From Euptelea pleiosperma (lineage: Eukaryota; Streptophyta; Magnoliopsida; Ranunculales; Eupteleaceae): DNA of 64,000 bases. Of the stretch, positions 22,403 through 34,989 are shown one piece after another. Each line of letters begins with the position of its first letter. Position 1 is the first letter of the stretch. The notes under the pieces are model-generated. The model saw only the letters and a list, made by a program, of their open reading frames with translations. It was not told where the DNA came from and ran no database searches. The stretch spans positions 15,320,435 through 15,384,434 of the forward strand of contig CM068546.1 of the NCBI GenBank assembly GCA_035048495.1. Direction: 5' to 3'. A program made the translations under genes and the position numbers.

Positions 22403-23118
22403 TAAAATCCTAGGTTTGATATTTGTTAGTGTCAATTACATTGAAACTCATTATGCATTGCATTTAACTTGACTTTTCATGAATTTTAGCATACTTCAGA
22501 TTTGACCTTTTCCGGATTGATCTGATTTGAATTCTGTGAGTTGTAAATCTTTTCAGAGATGATTTAAAAATTTGAAATTCATTTAAAAAGGATTTATGAT
22601 TGGTTAAATGGTTTAACCAAAATTTAAACTATTGATCTATTTAGACTATGCGTCATGCCTATCTTTTATTCGTTATACTTGTTATCATGTTGTACTGATG
22701 CACTTGTTCTTCATGATGATATTCATTGCATGCTTGTTATTTGCTTATATTTCTGTACCTTTGTCAATCTGTGACAAAAAGGGGGAGAGAAAATCATAGC
22801 GGTAAAAATAAGCTGATACATGAGATAGGGGAAGAAAAATTTTCTATATTTTTTTCAATTTCTCTACTTGTGATATGCATAATTTAATTCACTACATTTT
22901 AATGATTTACTGATTGCCGATGATATTACATTATATGTATTATTGGTAGAATGTGCATGGAACAGATCAAAAGCCATACCAATATATCTGTTCGTTTATC
23001 TCCGAGAGAGTGTGTGATAGTGAGTGAATCATGTAGAGGGTGGGATTGTATTTTCTATATTTTTTACCTCTTATACGATTAAATATTTTTTTGTCATGAA
23101 ATTGCCAAAGGGGGAGAT
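22403..23118 (+). other. Copia A interior, part 3, with polypurine tracts
   Basis: This resumes the copia A interior after copia B, matching 20100-20827. A purine tract (aaaaagggggagagaaaa, 22776-22793) precedes the true PPT aaagggggagat (23107-23118) next to the 3' LTR. No gene is supported. Confidence 0.75.
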
Positions 23119-23460
23119 TGTAAGGAATATTTTCATATTCAATTTGGCAAAGATTCCGTTTAAAATAAAAATATTCTTATAACCGTTCCGACGAGCACTA
23201 GTGTAGTATGAAGATGTCGTGGTACGCATACTTCGCCAACTACGTGAAGACTAAAAGACATGGACAACAAGAATTAGACGATTGACAACAGGAGTCATCA
23301 AAGTAACTGCCGATTTGTTAGTTAACGATCGTGTACGCTCGATTAGGAAGGTAAGCGACTTAGTGGCCATAAGAATTGGTTAAAATGAACAAAATATAAT
23401 GGTCAAACTTAGTCATTGGACTGACCCGAGTCTAAGTCAATAAAATTGACTAATGGGATA

Positions 23461-23824
23461 GTCCAATCGATTGGACACTTATCCCCAATCGATTGGACAT
23501 AGCCCAATCGATTGGAAGCTACGAGGCAAAAACTTATTTCAGCCCAATAGATTGGACACTCTGTGAAATTGATTGGAGTCTTCGGGATAGAAACTTATTT
23601 GAGTCAAATTGAGTGGAGACTCTGTGAAATAGATTGGAGCCTTCGGGACAGAAACTTATTTGAGTCAAATCGATTGGAGACCCCTGTGTAATCGATTGGA
23701 GCCTTCGGAACAGAAATCTTATTGAGCCCAATCGATTGGAGACCCCTGTGTAATCGATTGGAGCCTTCGGAACAGAAATCTTATTTAGCCCAATTGATTG
23801 GACCTAGTATACAATCGATTGGAC
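23461..23824. repeat. CAATCGATTG palindrome array, copia A 3' LTR
   Basis: More than ten palindromes, including two near-identical pairs (CAATCGATTGGAGACCCC.. with TAATCGATTGGAGCCTTC..) at about 23669-23705 and 23731-23770. This is recent duplication of the roughly 60-bp unit. Confidence 0.85.
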
Positions 23825-24149
23825 GATGCACAGAATTGGTCTTTATCATATCAAAAATTCTTTGTTCCATTATCCCACGTTTTACATGACTCAGGGTCTT
23901 GGAATTCCAAATACAACCCTTCTATGCCTTCTCTATATACACACAGAGTGACTCAATCTAAGAGAGAAAGAAGAAAATATTTTATTTACTAGAGTATCCA
24001 TTCGAAGAGCAATAAGCTTGTTTCCCATTCACATCTTATAAGCTTGTTCTCTTCTTGATCAAAGCCAAGTGCTTGATCCTTTCTTCAGCTTAGGTCTTCC
24101 ACTTCTATATTCGACCTAGTAGCCTGAGTGTACCAGTGTGGCTCAACAC

Positions 24150-25829
24150 TGAAAGTAGGGTTTTTCCGTCGTTGAGAGAACGACCCTAACTTCAACACAT
24201 TTGTAATTTGATCAGAATTTTAATCCTGTAAAATATGAGCTTTTGTATAGGGATTCATGTCGGATGTCGATCCGCACTCGGGATTAGTCTGATTAGCGCG
24301 AATAAGAACATAAAATGATAGAAAATTTCCTAAAAATGGAACACAATTTTATTCAAATCAACTTCATTCATTCGAACATGTCTCTTACAATCAAGTAAAA
24401 ATAACTAAATTATAAAGCGTTAAAAAAAATAAACTAGAGAGAGAAAGAGAGAACTAGAGAAATCTAGAGAGAGAGGACATATAGAGAGAGAAAGAAGAAA
24501 TCTAGAGAGAGAAAATGAAAAGTAAAAATGAAAAAGAGAATAGAGAGAAAGAAACAATACGTTAGACTTACCAATGATCGGGTGCACAGCCAAGACATGG
24601 GGCAGCAAGAGAAACAAGGAGGATCTTGGTGGGTAGCACCGCAAGAGATGTGGTCATGAAGATTGCCGGAGTTGCAGGTTTGCAACTCCGGTCAATGGAG
24701 TTGTGGTGCATGGCAGTGAAGAAGATCAAATGGTGGAGGCGTGGCTTGCATGAAGGATGAATCACCAATTCTCTTCTCTTCCCCTTTTCTTTTGGTTCAT
24801 TTTTTTTTTCTTTTTTTTATCTCACAAATACCTGCAAATTGAAGGTGGAAGAGGCGGTGCTCACAGGCGGAATACGTGCAAGGTTGCACGTTCTGGAAGG
24901 GGGCAGCAACGGTGGAAGTTGTGGGTGCTTGCTGGCTGGTAGAATGAAGAAGGAGGTGCCTGAGATGAGTTGCAGGCTGGTGGAGGAAGTGGAAGACCGA
25001 TGGTTTGCTAGATATGGAGTGCAGCAGTCGTTGCAAGTCAGTCGGAGGAGTTGCTAGGCATTCTTCAAATAGATGAGCAGCAGCACCGTGTGTAATTCTT
25101 GACAGCAACAAGGTGGATCTGCAACGGTGATGGATGAATGGCTTTCCAAACCATTGATGAAGAAAGTGAAGAGGAGCCGTCAGAGAAAGGGAGTGGAATA
25201 GATCTAGCCACCGGTGGTGCCTCCCATGCGTGGTGTCAAGGATTAGAAAACATGGAAAATGGATGGAATATTGAAGAAGGTGAGGGAAAGAGAGGAGCAC
25301 TTGTAGATTCAGCCTTCTTTAGAGAAGATGGACTGGTTAGTGAGGGGGAGTAAGACGACGGTGTTGCAGATCTGATCTGCAAGGCTTAGGGTGGTGATTG
25401 GTTTCGCCGGCCGGAGTTGCAGACCTACAACTCCGGCAAGAAAAGAATGAGAGTTGCAGCAAGGAGAAACGTGAGAGAGATTGGGAGAGATGAGTGAGAA
25501 CGTGGAGCAGCAGGTGGAGGAACACGGCAAGGAGTAGACGCGTTGCTGGTCTGGTTGGGAGGAGACGGTGTCACATTGTTGAGGTCGCCGGTGGTGCAAG
25601 GAGCAGGTGGTGGTAGAGACGCCGTGGAAAGATTATCGTAGGGGAACATGGAGGAGGAACGTGCGGCCAGTAAGTTGCTGATCGTGCTTGGACGACACAT
25701 GCACCAGCAGGTTGGAGGAGATCTATTGGGCAGTAACCGGAGTTACAGACTGCCGGAGTTGCAGGTCTGCAACTCCGGTAATCAGGTTGGAAAAGAAAAG
25801 ACGAAAAAGAAGAAGAAGAAGAAGAAGAA

Positions 25830-25861
<32 letters not shown>

Positions 25862-27006
25862 AGAAAAAGAAGAAGAAAGAGAAGAAAGGGGGGGCGCTCC
25901 ACCAACTCGCCGGAGAAAGGTCGCCAGAAGAAGAAGGAAGAAGAAGAAAAGGAAGAGAAGAGGAGGAAAAAAAAGATGGGAGAGAGGGGGGGGAGAGAGA
26001 CGCTCCCTAGCAAATGGGAACGCTAAAAAAATGTGGGCCCAGAGTGCATCGGCCATGGGCCAGAAGGCAAGTAAGTAGGATAGTGGGCCACAGGGCTCGA
26101 TGGATGTGGGTTAGGGTGCGTTTGGTTGCCAGGGGAGAAAAAATGCATTTTTCTTTCCTCGGAGATCGAGCTCTGCTCTCTCTCATCTACAATCAACCAT
26201 AGGATCAACCGAGTTCTAGAGATTGAGATTTTACAATGGAGATCGGGTGGGTGATAGGATGGATGATCGAATGATCTGAGGCACGATCAAATGGTCGGAT
26301 GCATAGAATTGATAGATCAGATGGCGATCTATAGAGATCCAACGGCCCGATGGAAGATCCAACGGTCAGAAAGTTAAGGGAGATGAGACAGAGCCAATGG
26401 GCAGGAGTTCTGGGATTAGGTCAATAGATTCGAGGATCGAGAGATGAAGAGAGAGAGAATAAGGAGAGATGAGAGAGAAAATATCAGAAAAAGTATTGGC
26501 AGAGGGTCATGAACCCTGGTTTTCAATTGTTCTTCACTTGAGCTTTGCCAGTAGAACAGGCCATCATTTGATGAGGCTTTAAATGCTTTGGTCCTTCTCT
26601 TGGTTATCAGCTCTCCCGCTCTCGTAGTTCCTTGGGCCAGCTCTTCGATCCCCTTGTTCAGCCCGTAATAGGCTTATATCTTCTAGACATAGCCTGTGGA
26701 CTCTTTAAGCTTTGATAATGGGCTTTCATGATCCATGTGGACCCACAAGTCTCGAGAATCATCCAATCAGGGTTTCCTGCGACAGAAGAAGCGCGTAATG
26801 AGACTTAATCAGAACGGCTTAATATCTAGACTTCTAAAAATGTGTTTAATGCATGCAAATATACCATTTCGTCCAGAAAAGTGTGTTCTACGCAATGAGA
26901 TAGACTCTTACGTAGAAAAGTGGATAATTAGAGCAGTTTTACGTAGGAGAATGCAATAACGCTAAAAAGATAATTGCTTAAAATAAGCACTTTTGAGCGA
27001 ATATCA
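24150..27006 (-). mobile_element. Solo gypsy LTR, copy G5, reversed (2857 bp, TSD AACAC)
   Basis: It begins TGAAAGTAGGGTTTTTCC and ends GAGCGAATATCA, the inverse of the + copies, with perfect AACAC repeats at 24145-24149 and 27007-27011. It carries three palindromes (24666, 25411, 25753) and a GAA-rich microsatellite. There is no PBS or internal region. Confidence 0.88.
25800..25890. repeat. (GAA)n-rich microsatellite in gypsy LTR G5
   Basis: A purine-only AAG/GAA run of about 90 bp, continuing as imperfect purine tract to about 25985. It is the reverse-orientation equivalent of the TTC tract at 5565-5724. Confidence 0.9.
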
Positions 27007-27605
27007 AACACCATTTGAGCAACCTAGGGTTCAGGGTGTACTGAATCATTCACCTTCTGCAAAGGCGGGAGTGTTGAGAATTAAGATCGGAGGAGCCGAT
27101 CGATGGTAGGTTTGGGGTGTACCAAACTGAACAAGCAGACAAGGCTTCTTGGCTGTAAGAGCGCGTGTGGATTCGTAGTATTGATTCAGAGGACGTGGAC
27201 GCATCGGCAATAGGCCTTGGCTAAGGTTGGAAGTTGTATTTGCAACGGTGCTGCGTAGGTAACCTTTGTTTCATTTAACTTTTTAGTTAGTGATACTTTT
27301 CATCTGGACGTGGTCCCGTGGTTTTTCCTTGGCTAAGGTTTTCATGTAAAAATCTATTGTCTTGTGTGATTGTTTGTTTGTATTCCGCAATCTATTCTGA
27401 TTAGATCAAACGATGAAAAGAAAATATACCACGGAGGTATAATCGATTTGAGTCGGTTGTGATAATATTTTATCAAACAACTAAGGCATGTGATTTTATT
27501 CTCTTACCATAGACTAGTAAAACTGTATAGGTATAAAAAATTTTAAATACCTAATCAACCCTTCTAGGTATATTGAGTTAAAGATAATGGACCGGTGGAA
27601 TTTCA

Positions 27606-28116
27606 TATTGTACTCAGGGTCCAATCGATTGGGTACTTTGGAAGTTCTGTTCTGTATGGTCCAATCGATCGGACTTGGTCCAATCAATTATAGAGAAGAC
27701 TCCAATCGATTGTACTCTGGGAAGTTTCTGTCCCGTAGAGTCCAATCGATTGGTTCTCATAGTGCAATCGATTGGATTTTCCTTAGTCAATATTTTAACT
27801 TTTCTTTGCCCGTAATGACTAGGGTTAGTTCTATGATTTAATTCAACCATTAATTAGATTTTAATATCATATTCATTTGCTCACTAAGTCTCTTACTTTC
27901 CTATGCGAGTGTACACAATCTTTAACAGACGAGAAGTAGGTACTCAGATAACTCATGTCGTCAACCGTCTAATTCTTGCGATTTTCATCTTTTAGTCTTC
28001 GCATAATCGGCGAAGTATGCATACCACGACAACTTCGAAGCTACACTAGTGCTTGTAGGAACGATTACAGGAATATTTATGTCACACAGAATCTTTGCCA
28101 AAACTAGAATAAAAAA
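27606..28116 (-). mobile_element. Copia LTR C0, fragment 3 (terminal part)
   Basis: It continues C0 after copia A: palindromic CAATCGATTG sites between about 27619 and 27778, then the conserved stretch with gtcgtcaaccgtctaattcttg and cgaagtatgcataccacgac, ending at a diverged LTR terminus near 28116. The end position is approximate. Confidence 0.65.
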
Positions 28117-28388
28117 TTATTCTTTGCACGCAATCCATCAGAATCGTCCGATCGGTGTCCCTATGATAGAAAAACATGTAATGAGACTTAATTAAAATAC
28201 TTATATATTTAGACTTTTCAAAATGTATTTAATTCATACGAATAGTCAATTTTTGTCTAAAAAGTATGTTCTACGCAATGGAAAAAACTCTTACATAGAT
28301 TTGTTGATAAAAATCAAAATTTTACGTAGTAGAGTGTGATACCGCTAAAAGGATAATGACATAAAATAAGCACTTTTAAGCGAATATC
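28117..28388 (-). mobile_element. Fragment of a gypsy LTR (terminal ~270 bp), copy G6
   Basis: It matches the outer 270 bp of the gypsy LTR in minus orientation and ends at the family terminus (...aagcgaatatca). It is strongly diverged and is probably the remainder of an LTR into which C0 once inserted; the other part is outside or lost. Confidence 0.65.
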
Positions 28389-28826
28389 AGTTAATTTATA
28401 TGGGATAAAAGCAATGTTGAAGAGCTTTCTTTGAGAAAGTGTCCACTAATCTCTTTTTATTTTTTATGTGATATTTTATTTTATTTTTAATGTGAGATTT
28501 TATTTTTATATGAGATTTATTTTTTATGTATAGTTAATCTAAAAATAATAATTATTTAAGAAGAATATATAAGCATTAATTTTTTTTAAATAAAGTTTTA
28601 CTGATTAATCTTTCTTTGTTTCCATTTAGGCATATATATGCATGTGTACCCACAACAACCAGTCGATCATCCTTATCTTTTAGATCTTAACTACTTAGAA
28701 TGATCTCAAATTCTTGACGATTAACAAATTTTTTACAGTAGTGAATAATTTTTTACTTTTTTAGTGGCACAGATAATAGGTTGATCATGAGTCATATAGG
28801 GATTTTCAATGATTGATGGTAGTGTT
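28389..28826. other. AT-rich stretch without a recognised gene
   Basis: Very AT-rich DNA with repeated ttttatttttatgtgagat motifs and no supported ORF. It ends in GTGTT (28822-28826), the target duplicated by copia C, so it is continuous with 37147 onward. Confidence 0.6.
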
Positions 28827-30397
28827 TGAAATTCCACCGGTCCGTTTTCTTTAACTCAATATACCTAGAAGGAGGGGTCGATTAGGTATTTAAAATTAAT
28901 AATACCTACACAGTTTTACTGGTCGATGGTAAGAGGATAAAATCTCATGCCTTGGTTGTTTGAAAAAGGATTATCACAACCAACTCAAATCAAATATACA
29001 TCCGTGGTATATTATCTTTTTGTCATTTGATCTAATCAGGATAGATTGCGGAACACAAACAAACAATCACACAAGACAAGATATTTTTACGTGGAAACCT
29101 TAGCCAAAGAAAAAACCACGAGACCACGTCCAGATGGAAAGTATCACTAACTGAAAAGTTAAACAAAATAAAAATTACTTACGCAGCACCATTGCAAATA
29201 TAGCTTCCAACCTTAATCAAGGCCCACTGTCGATGCGTCCATGTCCTCCGAATCAACGCAACGAATCCACACTTGCCCTTCCAGCCAAGATCCGCTTGTT
29301 CAGTTTGGTACACCCCAAACCTACCTTCGACCGGCTCCTCCGATCTTAATTCTCAACACTCCCGCCTTTGCAGAAGGTGAAGGATTCAGTACACCCTGAA
29401 CCCCAAGTTGCTCAAAAGGTATTTGAGTCACACTGATACTCTCAGGCTTACTAAGTTGAATATAAAAGTGGAAAACCTAGGCTGAGTAAAGATCAAGCTC
29501 TTGGCTTTGATCGAGAAGAGAACAAGCTCACAAGGTGTGAATGAAAATAAGCTTCTTGCTCTTCGAATGGACACTCTAATAAATATAGCATTTGCTTCTC
29601 TCTCTTTAAGATTGAGTCACTCTGTGTCTCTGTGTGTGTTTAGAGAAGGCATAGAAGGGTTTTATTTATAGAATTCCAAGACCCTTAATCATGTGGAACA
29701 TGGGATAATGGAACCATGAATTTCGGATCTGAGAAAATCGATTATGTTCAAGGTCCAATCGATTGTATACTTGGTCCAATCTATTGGGCCATGTCTAATC
29801 GATTGGGGATAAGTGTCCAATCGATTGGGCTCAATAAGTTTTCTGTTTCGAAGGCACCAATCGATTGCACAGGGTTCTCCAATCGATTTGACATAAATAA
29901 CTTTCTATCCCGAAGGCTCCAATCGATTACATAGTGTCTCCAATCGATTGTACTCAAATATGTTTCTGCCTCGTAATCTCCAATCGATTACACAGTGTCT
30001 CCAATCGATTGACTATATCCAATCAATTGGAGATGCATGTCCAATCAATTGGAGTTTCCCACCTGTCAATATAATTGACTTTGACTCGGGACTGTCCAAT
30101 GACACACTTTGACCATTATATTTTGTACATTTTAATCAACTCCTAGGGCCACTAAGTCACATACCTTCTTAATCGAGCGTACACGATCGTTAACTGACAA
30201 ATCGATAGTTACAAAGATGATTCCTGTCGTCAACCATCTGATTCTTGCTGTCTCTGTCTTTTAGTCTTCATGTAGTTGGCGAAGTATGCATACCACGACA
30301 TCTTCACGCTACACTTGTGTTCGTAGGAATAGTTACAAAAAATGTTTTTATGTTAAACAGAATCTTTGCCAAATTGAATATGAAAATATTTCTTACA
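28827..30397 (-). mobile_element. 3' LTR of copia C (1571 bp)
   Basis: The ends are TGAAATTCCACC and TTTCTTACA on the + strand. It is adjacent to the reversed PPT atctccccctttgg at 30398-30411. The palindrome array lies at 29756-30050, and the TATA-box complement is near 29665. Confidence 0.85.
29756..30050. repeat. CAATCGATTG palindrome array, copia C 3' LTR
   Basis: About a dozen CAATCGATT-type sites, several decayed, with the same paired spacing as in LTRs A and B but inverted. Confidence 0.83.
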
Positions 30398-31880
30398 ATC
30401 TCCCCCTTTGGCAATTCCGTGACAAAAAATATTTAATCATAAAGAAGATAAAATAGAAAATACAATCCCACCCTCTTATATTATTCACTCACTATCTCAC
30501 ACTCTCTTGGAGATAATCGAACAGATATATTGTAATAGCTTTTGATCTGTTCCCTGCACATTCTACCAACAATACATCCCATGTAATATCATCGGCAATC
30601 AATAGATCATATAAAATGCAGTGAGTTTAATTATGCACATCACAAGTAGAGAAATTAGAAAAATAATGAAAAAATTCTCCCTATCTCATGCATCAACTTA
30701 TTTTTACCGCTATGATTTTCTCTCCCCATTTTTGTCACAAATTGACAAAGGTACAGAAATATAAGCAAATAATAAACATGAAATGAAGATTATCATGAGA
30801 AACGAGTGCAATATATACATCCAAAACCAGTCAATTAACATTAAGTAACAAATTATAGTAGATCTTGAAGTAAATACTGAGCTTTGGAAGTCGTGACTAG
30901 AATATGAATTGGTTGGGATAAAATTATTTTAAGAAGCAAAAAAAATTTTATTGAAACGTGTTTGATTAATACTGACAGAGATTACCATAAAATACAGAAC
31001 TTGTGAAAGTTAAAATTTCAACTAGATCAAGATATGTATATAGAAATTCTTAGTCGTCAATTTAATAAAAAATATTTAGTCAAAGAAAGTAATAAAATCA
31101 TTGCTCTTAAGAACCAGTATAAGATAAAATGCTGAAATCAGAATCGACATAAGATAGAATAATTAATTTCAGTAATATTCTAGATATCAAATTCTAGAAA
31201 TCCCGGAGGTATGTTGTATCCAGATATGAAATCCTCATTAGAGCTATTAAGGGTTCTCACATACGCTCATGTATATGGGTATTTGCTGATGGATAAAATT
31301 TTTCTAGCAAATTGGCTATCTTTTACACCCTTTTTATTCACTTCGAATATAGGTAGCTTTCACTCTCTATGTAGGTAGCCCTTTTCTACAGCAATAAGAA
31401 TCAGATTTCTATTTCGAACAGGGCCATACAAATGGCATGCACTCTAACTTGAATGGAGGTAGTTGTTTCTTTAATATAATAACTCTCATTGGGAAGCCAA
31501 CAGTCGACTATAGTGCAGTTTTGAAATCAACTGAAGGCAGGAACACTACTAATTTGAAATCATATCTAGTAGAAGTTTATTCCTTATTCCTGGAATAAGA
31601 TCTAGAAATAATACTGAAATCTTATTCATGAAGAAAAATCAGTCAGTTTGTAGTGTGTGAGACTCATGATTGCAAGAGATAATTTTAACCACTGACAAAG
31701 ACTAGATATAAATGAATACTCATTACAAACATAAAAAATATATATATCACCATAATATGATATTGATGAACTCATGACAAGTCAGTAATTTGAGTATTAA
31801 AGATCAGTTTTAATCAAACAGATTATTATGAAAGCAAAGAAATACAAACTACAAAATCAAACAATCAAACTAATACTAAT
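30398..31880 (-). other. Non-coding 3' internal region of copia C
   Basis: It begins with the PPT next to the LTR. A second purine tract lies near 30718-30730 (tctctccccatttttgtcac on the + strand). No envelope-like or other ORF is supported. It is homologous to 46597-48100 of copia D and to the 3' interior of A and B. Confidence 0.65.
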
Positions 31881-31899
31881 AGATTTACGAAGAAATTCG

Positions 31900-33717
31900 A
31901 ATCTAACGACATCAAGAGGTTTTGTAAAAATATCCGCTAATTGATTTTCAATTGCGACGTGCTCCAGAGTGATAATTTTTTCTTCAACAAGATCTCTTAT
32001 AAAATAATGACGAATGTCAATATGTTTAGTTCTCGAGTGTTGAATATGATTTTTTGATATATTTACGCACTTGTATTATCACAGTATATAGTCATCAATC
32101 CTTGATTGATCCCATAATAAGTCAACATCTGCTTCATCCATAGCAGTTGAGTACAACAACTCCCAACTGCAATATACTCGGCTTCAGCAGTAGATAAAGA
32201 AATACAATTCTATTTCTTGCTTCGCCAACTAACTAGGATGTTCCCAACATAAAAACACCCACCACTGGTGCTTTTTCTATCAGCAACATTTCCAGCCCAG
32301 TCAGCATCAGAATATCTTACAAGTTCTGTAGTAGTATCAAAATAATACTAGAGACCATATCTCACAGTTCCACTAACATACTTGATGATACGTTTGACTG
32401 CAAGAATATGAGATTCTTTGGGATTAGCTTAAAACCTAGCACATGCACCCACACTAAAGGAAATATCAGGATGGCTAGCAGTGAGATAGAGTAAACTTTC
32501 TATCATGCTTCTGTATAAGGTCTGGTCAACATCCTTTCATTCAGTGTCTTTGCTCAGCTTTGTAGTAGTACTCATGGGAGTACAATGGTGTTTAGCTGAT
32601 TCCATACCAAATTTCTTAACTAGGTCTTTGCTATATTTGGATTGAGAAATAAAAATTCCATCATCCAACTATTTCACTTGAAAACCCAAAAAATAACTCA
32701 GTTCACCAACCATACTCATTTCAAATTCTTTTTTCATTTGTTCTGAAAACATGTAAATATGATCAACAGATGTGGACCCAAAAACTATATCATCAACATA
32801 GATTTGAGCAATCAAATAAATTCCCTAAATAGTTTTAACAAATAAGGTCTTGTCCACTTCTCCTCTAATGAAATCTTGATGAAGCAAAAAAGTGGTCAAT
32901 CTCTCATATACCAAGCCTTGGGGGCTTGTTTTAAAGCATACAATGCCTTTTTGAGACGATAAACTTGATAAGAAAATTTTGGATCTTCAAACCCTTTGGG
33001 TTGTTCCACATAAACTTCTTCTTGAAGAACACCATTTAAGAAGGCACTCTTGACATCCATCTGAAAAAATTTAAATTTAAGATGATATACAACAGCAAGC
33101 AGTATACGAATGGATTCCAATCTAGCAACAGGAGTAAAAGTTTCATCAAAATCAATGCCTTCAATTTGAGTATAGCCTTGAGCTACAAGTCTGGCTTTGT
33201 TTCTGACAATTGTTCTATTTTCATCTGATTTATTTTTGAAAATCCATTTTGTGCCTATAACATTTGTATCTTTAGGTCTAGGCACTAAATACCAAACATC
33301 ATTTCTAGTAAATTGACTTAGTTCCTCCTGCATAACACTAATCCAATTTTCATCAGTAAGAGCTCCAGAAATATTTTTTGGCTCAATTTGAGACGTATAA
33401 CACACAAAGTTAACAACATTTTTAATCTGTCTTCTAGTTTGAAGTCTACTCCCTGCCTCACCAATGATATCAACACTAGAATGATTTTTCTTAACCCACA
33501 AGGGAGGAGATTTATCAGCAGGAGAATCACTAGAAGATGAAGTAACATGAATGTCATCAATACTTTGACAGATATCATCACAATTGTCATCTTGTGAGGA
33601 ATTTTCTTCAATATTCAAATCATCAATAACCACATTAATAAACTCCATTATCGTTTTAGTTCTTTGATTGAGAACCCGATAAGCTCTACTATTAGTGGAA
33701 TAACCTAGAAAATTCAT
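31900..33717 (-). pseudogene. Copia C reverse transcriptase and RNase H remnant
   Basis: An open stretch of 273 codons (33717-32896) reads a linker and then the N-terminal half of a copia [34 protein letters not shown], and [11 protein letters not shown] with the first catalytic Asp. Across a frame break the YVDDI motif is readable near 32787-32802, then FLGFQVK and SQSKYSKDLVKKFGM. The RNase H part contains STAEAEYIAVGSCC near 32190 and IYCDNTSA near 32090. Stops and frameshifts between these blocks show the gene is dead. The enzyme would copy element RNA into DNA and degrade the RNA strand. Confidence 0.85.
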
Positions 33718-33719
33718 TC

Positions 33720-34302
33720 ATCTCCTCTTTTGTCAAATTTTCTCAGAGATTCTCTATTTCTAAGATTGTAGCATTTGCTCCCAAAAACCTTAAAATATTT
33801 GACATTAGGTTTTTTACTCGACTAGATTTCATAAGGAGTATTCAAAGTTTCTAGTCTCAAATAAACTCTATTGAGAGTATAACAAGCAGTATTCACTGCT
33901 TCTGCCCATAAATTTTGGGGTAAGTTTTTGCTGTAAAGCATTACCCGGGCCATTTCCTGAATCACCCTATCCTTTCTTTCTTTCTACCACTCCATTCTGC
34001 TGTGGTGTAATGAGTACAAAAAATTCATGCTTAATGCCAATAGCATCACAGTACTCAATGAGACGATAATCTTTAAATTCTTCTCCATGATCAATACGAA
34101 TCCTGACTATACTGTAGCCTTTTTCATTATGTATTTTTTGGCATATCTTTTTATATTCTTCAAAAGCATCTGATTTCTCTCTAAGAAAAGCAATCCAAGT
34201 CAATCTAGAATAATCATCTACCATGACCAGAATATATCTTTTACCTCCCAAACTTTCAGTCCTCATTAGACCTATAAAATCCATGTGAATCATATCAAGC
34301 AC
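33720..34302 (-). pseudogene. Copia C integrase remnant
   Basis: The 111-codon open stretch 34302-33967 carries the integrase core: HMDFIG with the first Asp, MVDDYSRLTW, RIDHGEEF with the second Asp (the family usually reads SDHGGEF), and the NGVVERK segment with the catalytic Glu. After a frame break the C-terminal part continues (VMLYSKNLPQNLWAEAVNTA, YTLNRV). The upstream zinc-binding region (34303-34560) is full of stops. Order and motifs are those of Ty1/copia integrase, which inserts the DNA copy. Confidence 0.85.
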
Positions 34303-34565
34303 CTTGGAGGTAGCACAATAATTTTTCTTTTTGTGAGAGCTTTTTATTTATTTACCGATTTGGCAAGCTCCACAAATAGTGCCCGTAGGTTTTTCCAATT
34401 TGGGCACACCTCTCACTAATTCTTTATTAGTGATTTTAACTAGGTCTTTTTTGTTCTGTGACCTAGTCTTTGGTGCCATAAGTCAAAATCATTTAATTTG
34501 GCAGAATTGCAGATGATCTTGGGATTTCTACCAATTATATAACAATTTTCAGAGATTCTTGAACC

Positions 34566-34985
34566 TCAAATAACACATTTGCCAAATTCATCAATAACAT
34601 CACATCCTTGGCTTGTGAATTTAACTGTATGATTATTATCACAAATTTGACTTATGCTAAGAAGATTAGCTTTAAGTCCCTCAACACAGAGAACATTATC
34701 AAGCTTAGGAATACCTGGAGCTTGAATAATTCCCCGACCAATGACCTTGGCCATACTTCCATCCCCAAAAGTAACACTACCATCCTTATGATCTTGAATA
34801 TGAAAAAACATTGACTTATCTCCAGTCATGTGTCTAGAACAACCACTGTCTAGATACCATTTATTGTTTTCTAAAGCTTTGAAAGCAGAATGAATTATAA
34901 GATATTTTTTATCATCTTTTCTCACCCAAATGGTCTTAAATTTTGAAGGTTTTGCCATTTGTTTGAGAATAAATGAATTGTTCAT
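34566..34985 (-). pseudogene. Copia C protease remnant
   Basis: An open stretch of 139 codons. It contains AKPSKFKTIWVRKDDKK, the same segment at which the A/B Gag ORFs stop, then WYLDSGCSRHMTGD, the aspartic protease active site (DSG), and further typical pieces (GRGIIQAPGIPKLDNVLCVEGLKANLLS). The protease would cleave the polyprotein. Frame breaks on both sides make it non-functional. Confidence 0.87.
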
Positions 34986-34989
34986 TCTT

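Larger units (their letters stand above)
7778..27605 (+). mobile_element. Copia element A, non-autonomous, with three nested insertions
   Basis: The element starts TGTAAGGAATATT and ends GGTGGAATTTCA. It is flanked by GATTG (7773-7777) and TATTG (27606-27610), a duplication with one mismatch. Removing it restores a continuous C0 LTR sequence (caatcGATTGtactcagg). Order: 5' LTR, PBS, a broken Gag-like ORF, non-coding sequence, PPT, 3' LTR. There is no protease, integrase, RT or RNase H. Nested inside are a gypsy LTR (10716-14261), copia B (14677-22397) and a reversed gypsy LTR (24150-27006). Confidence 0.82.
23119..27605 (+). mobile_element. 3' LTR of copia A, split by a reversed gypsy LTR
   Basis: It starts TGTAAGGAATATTTTC after a good PPT and ends GGTGGAATTTCA. 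The net length is about 1625 bp once the insertion and one AACAC copy are removed. It contains a full palindrome array (23461-23824), unlike its 5' partner. Confidence 0.82.

Noticed and set aside
7778..27605. Tandem LTR array produced by unequal recombination
   Set aside because: Perfect AAGTC duplications around 14677-22397 and the exact resumption of the outer interior fit nesting better.
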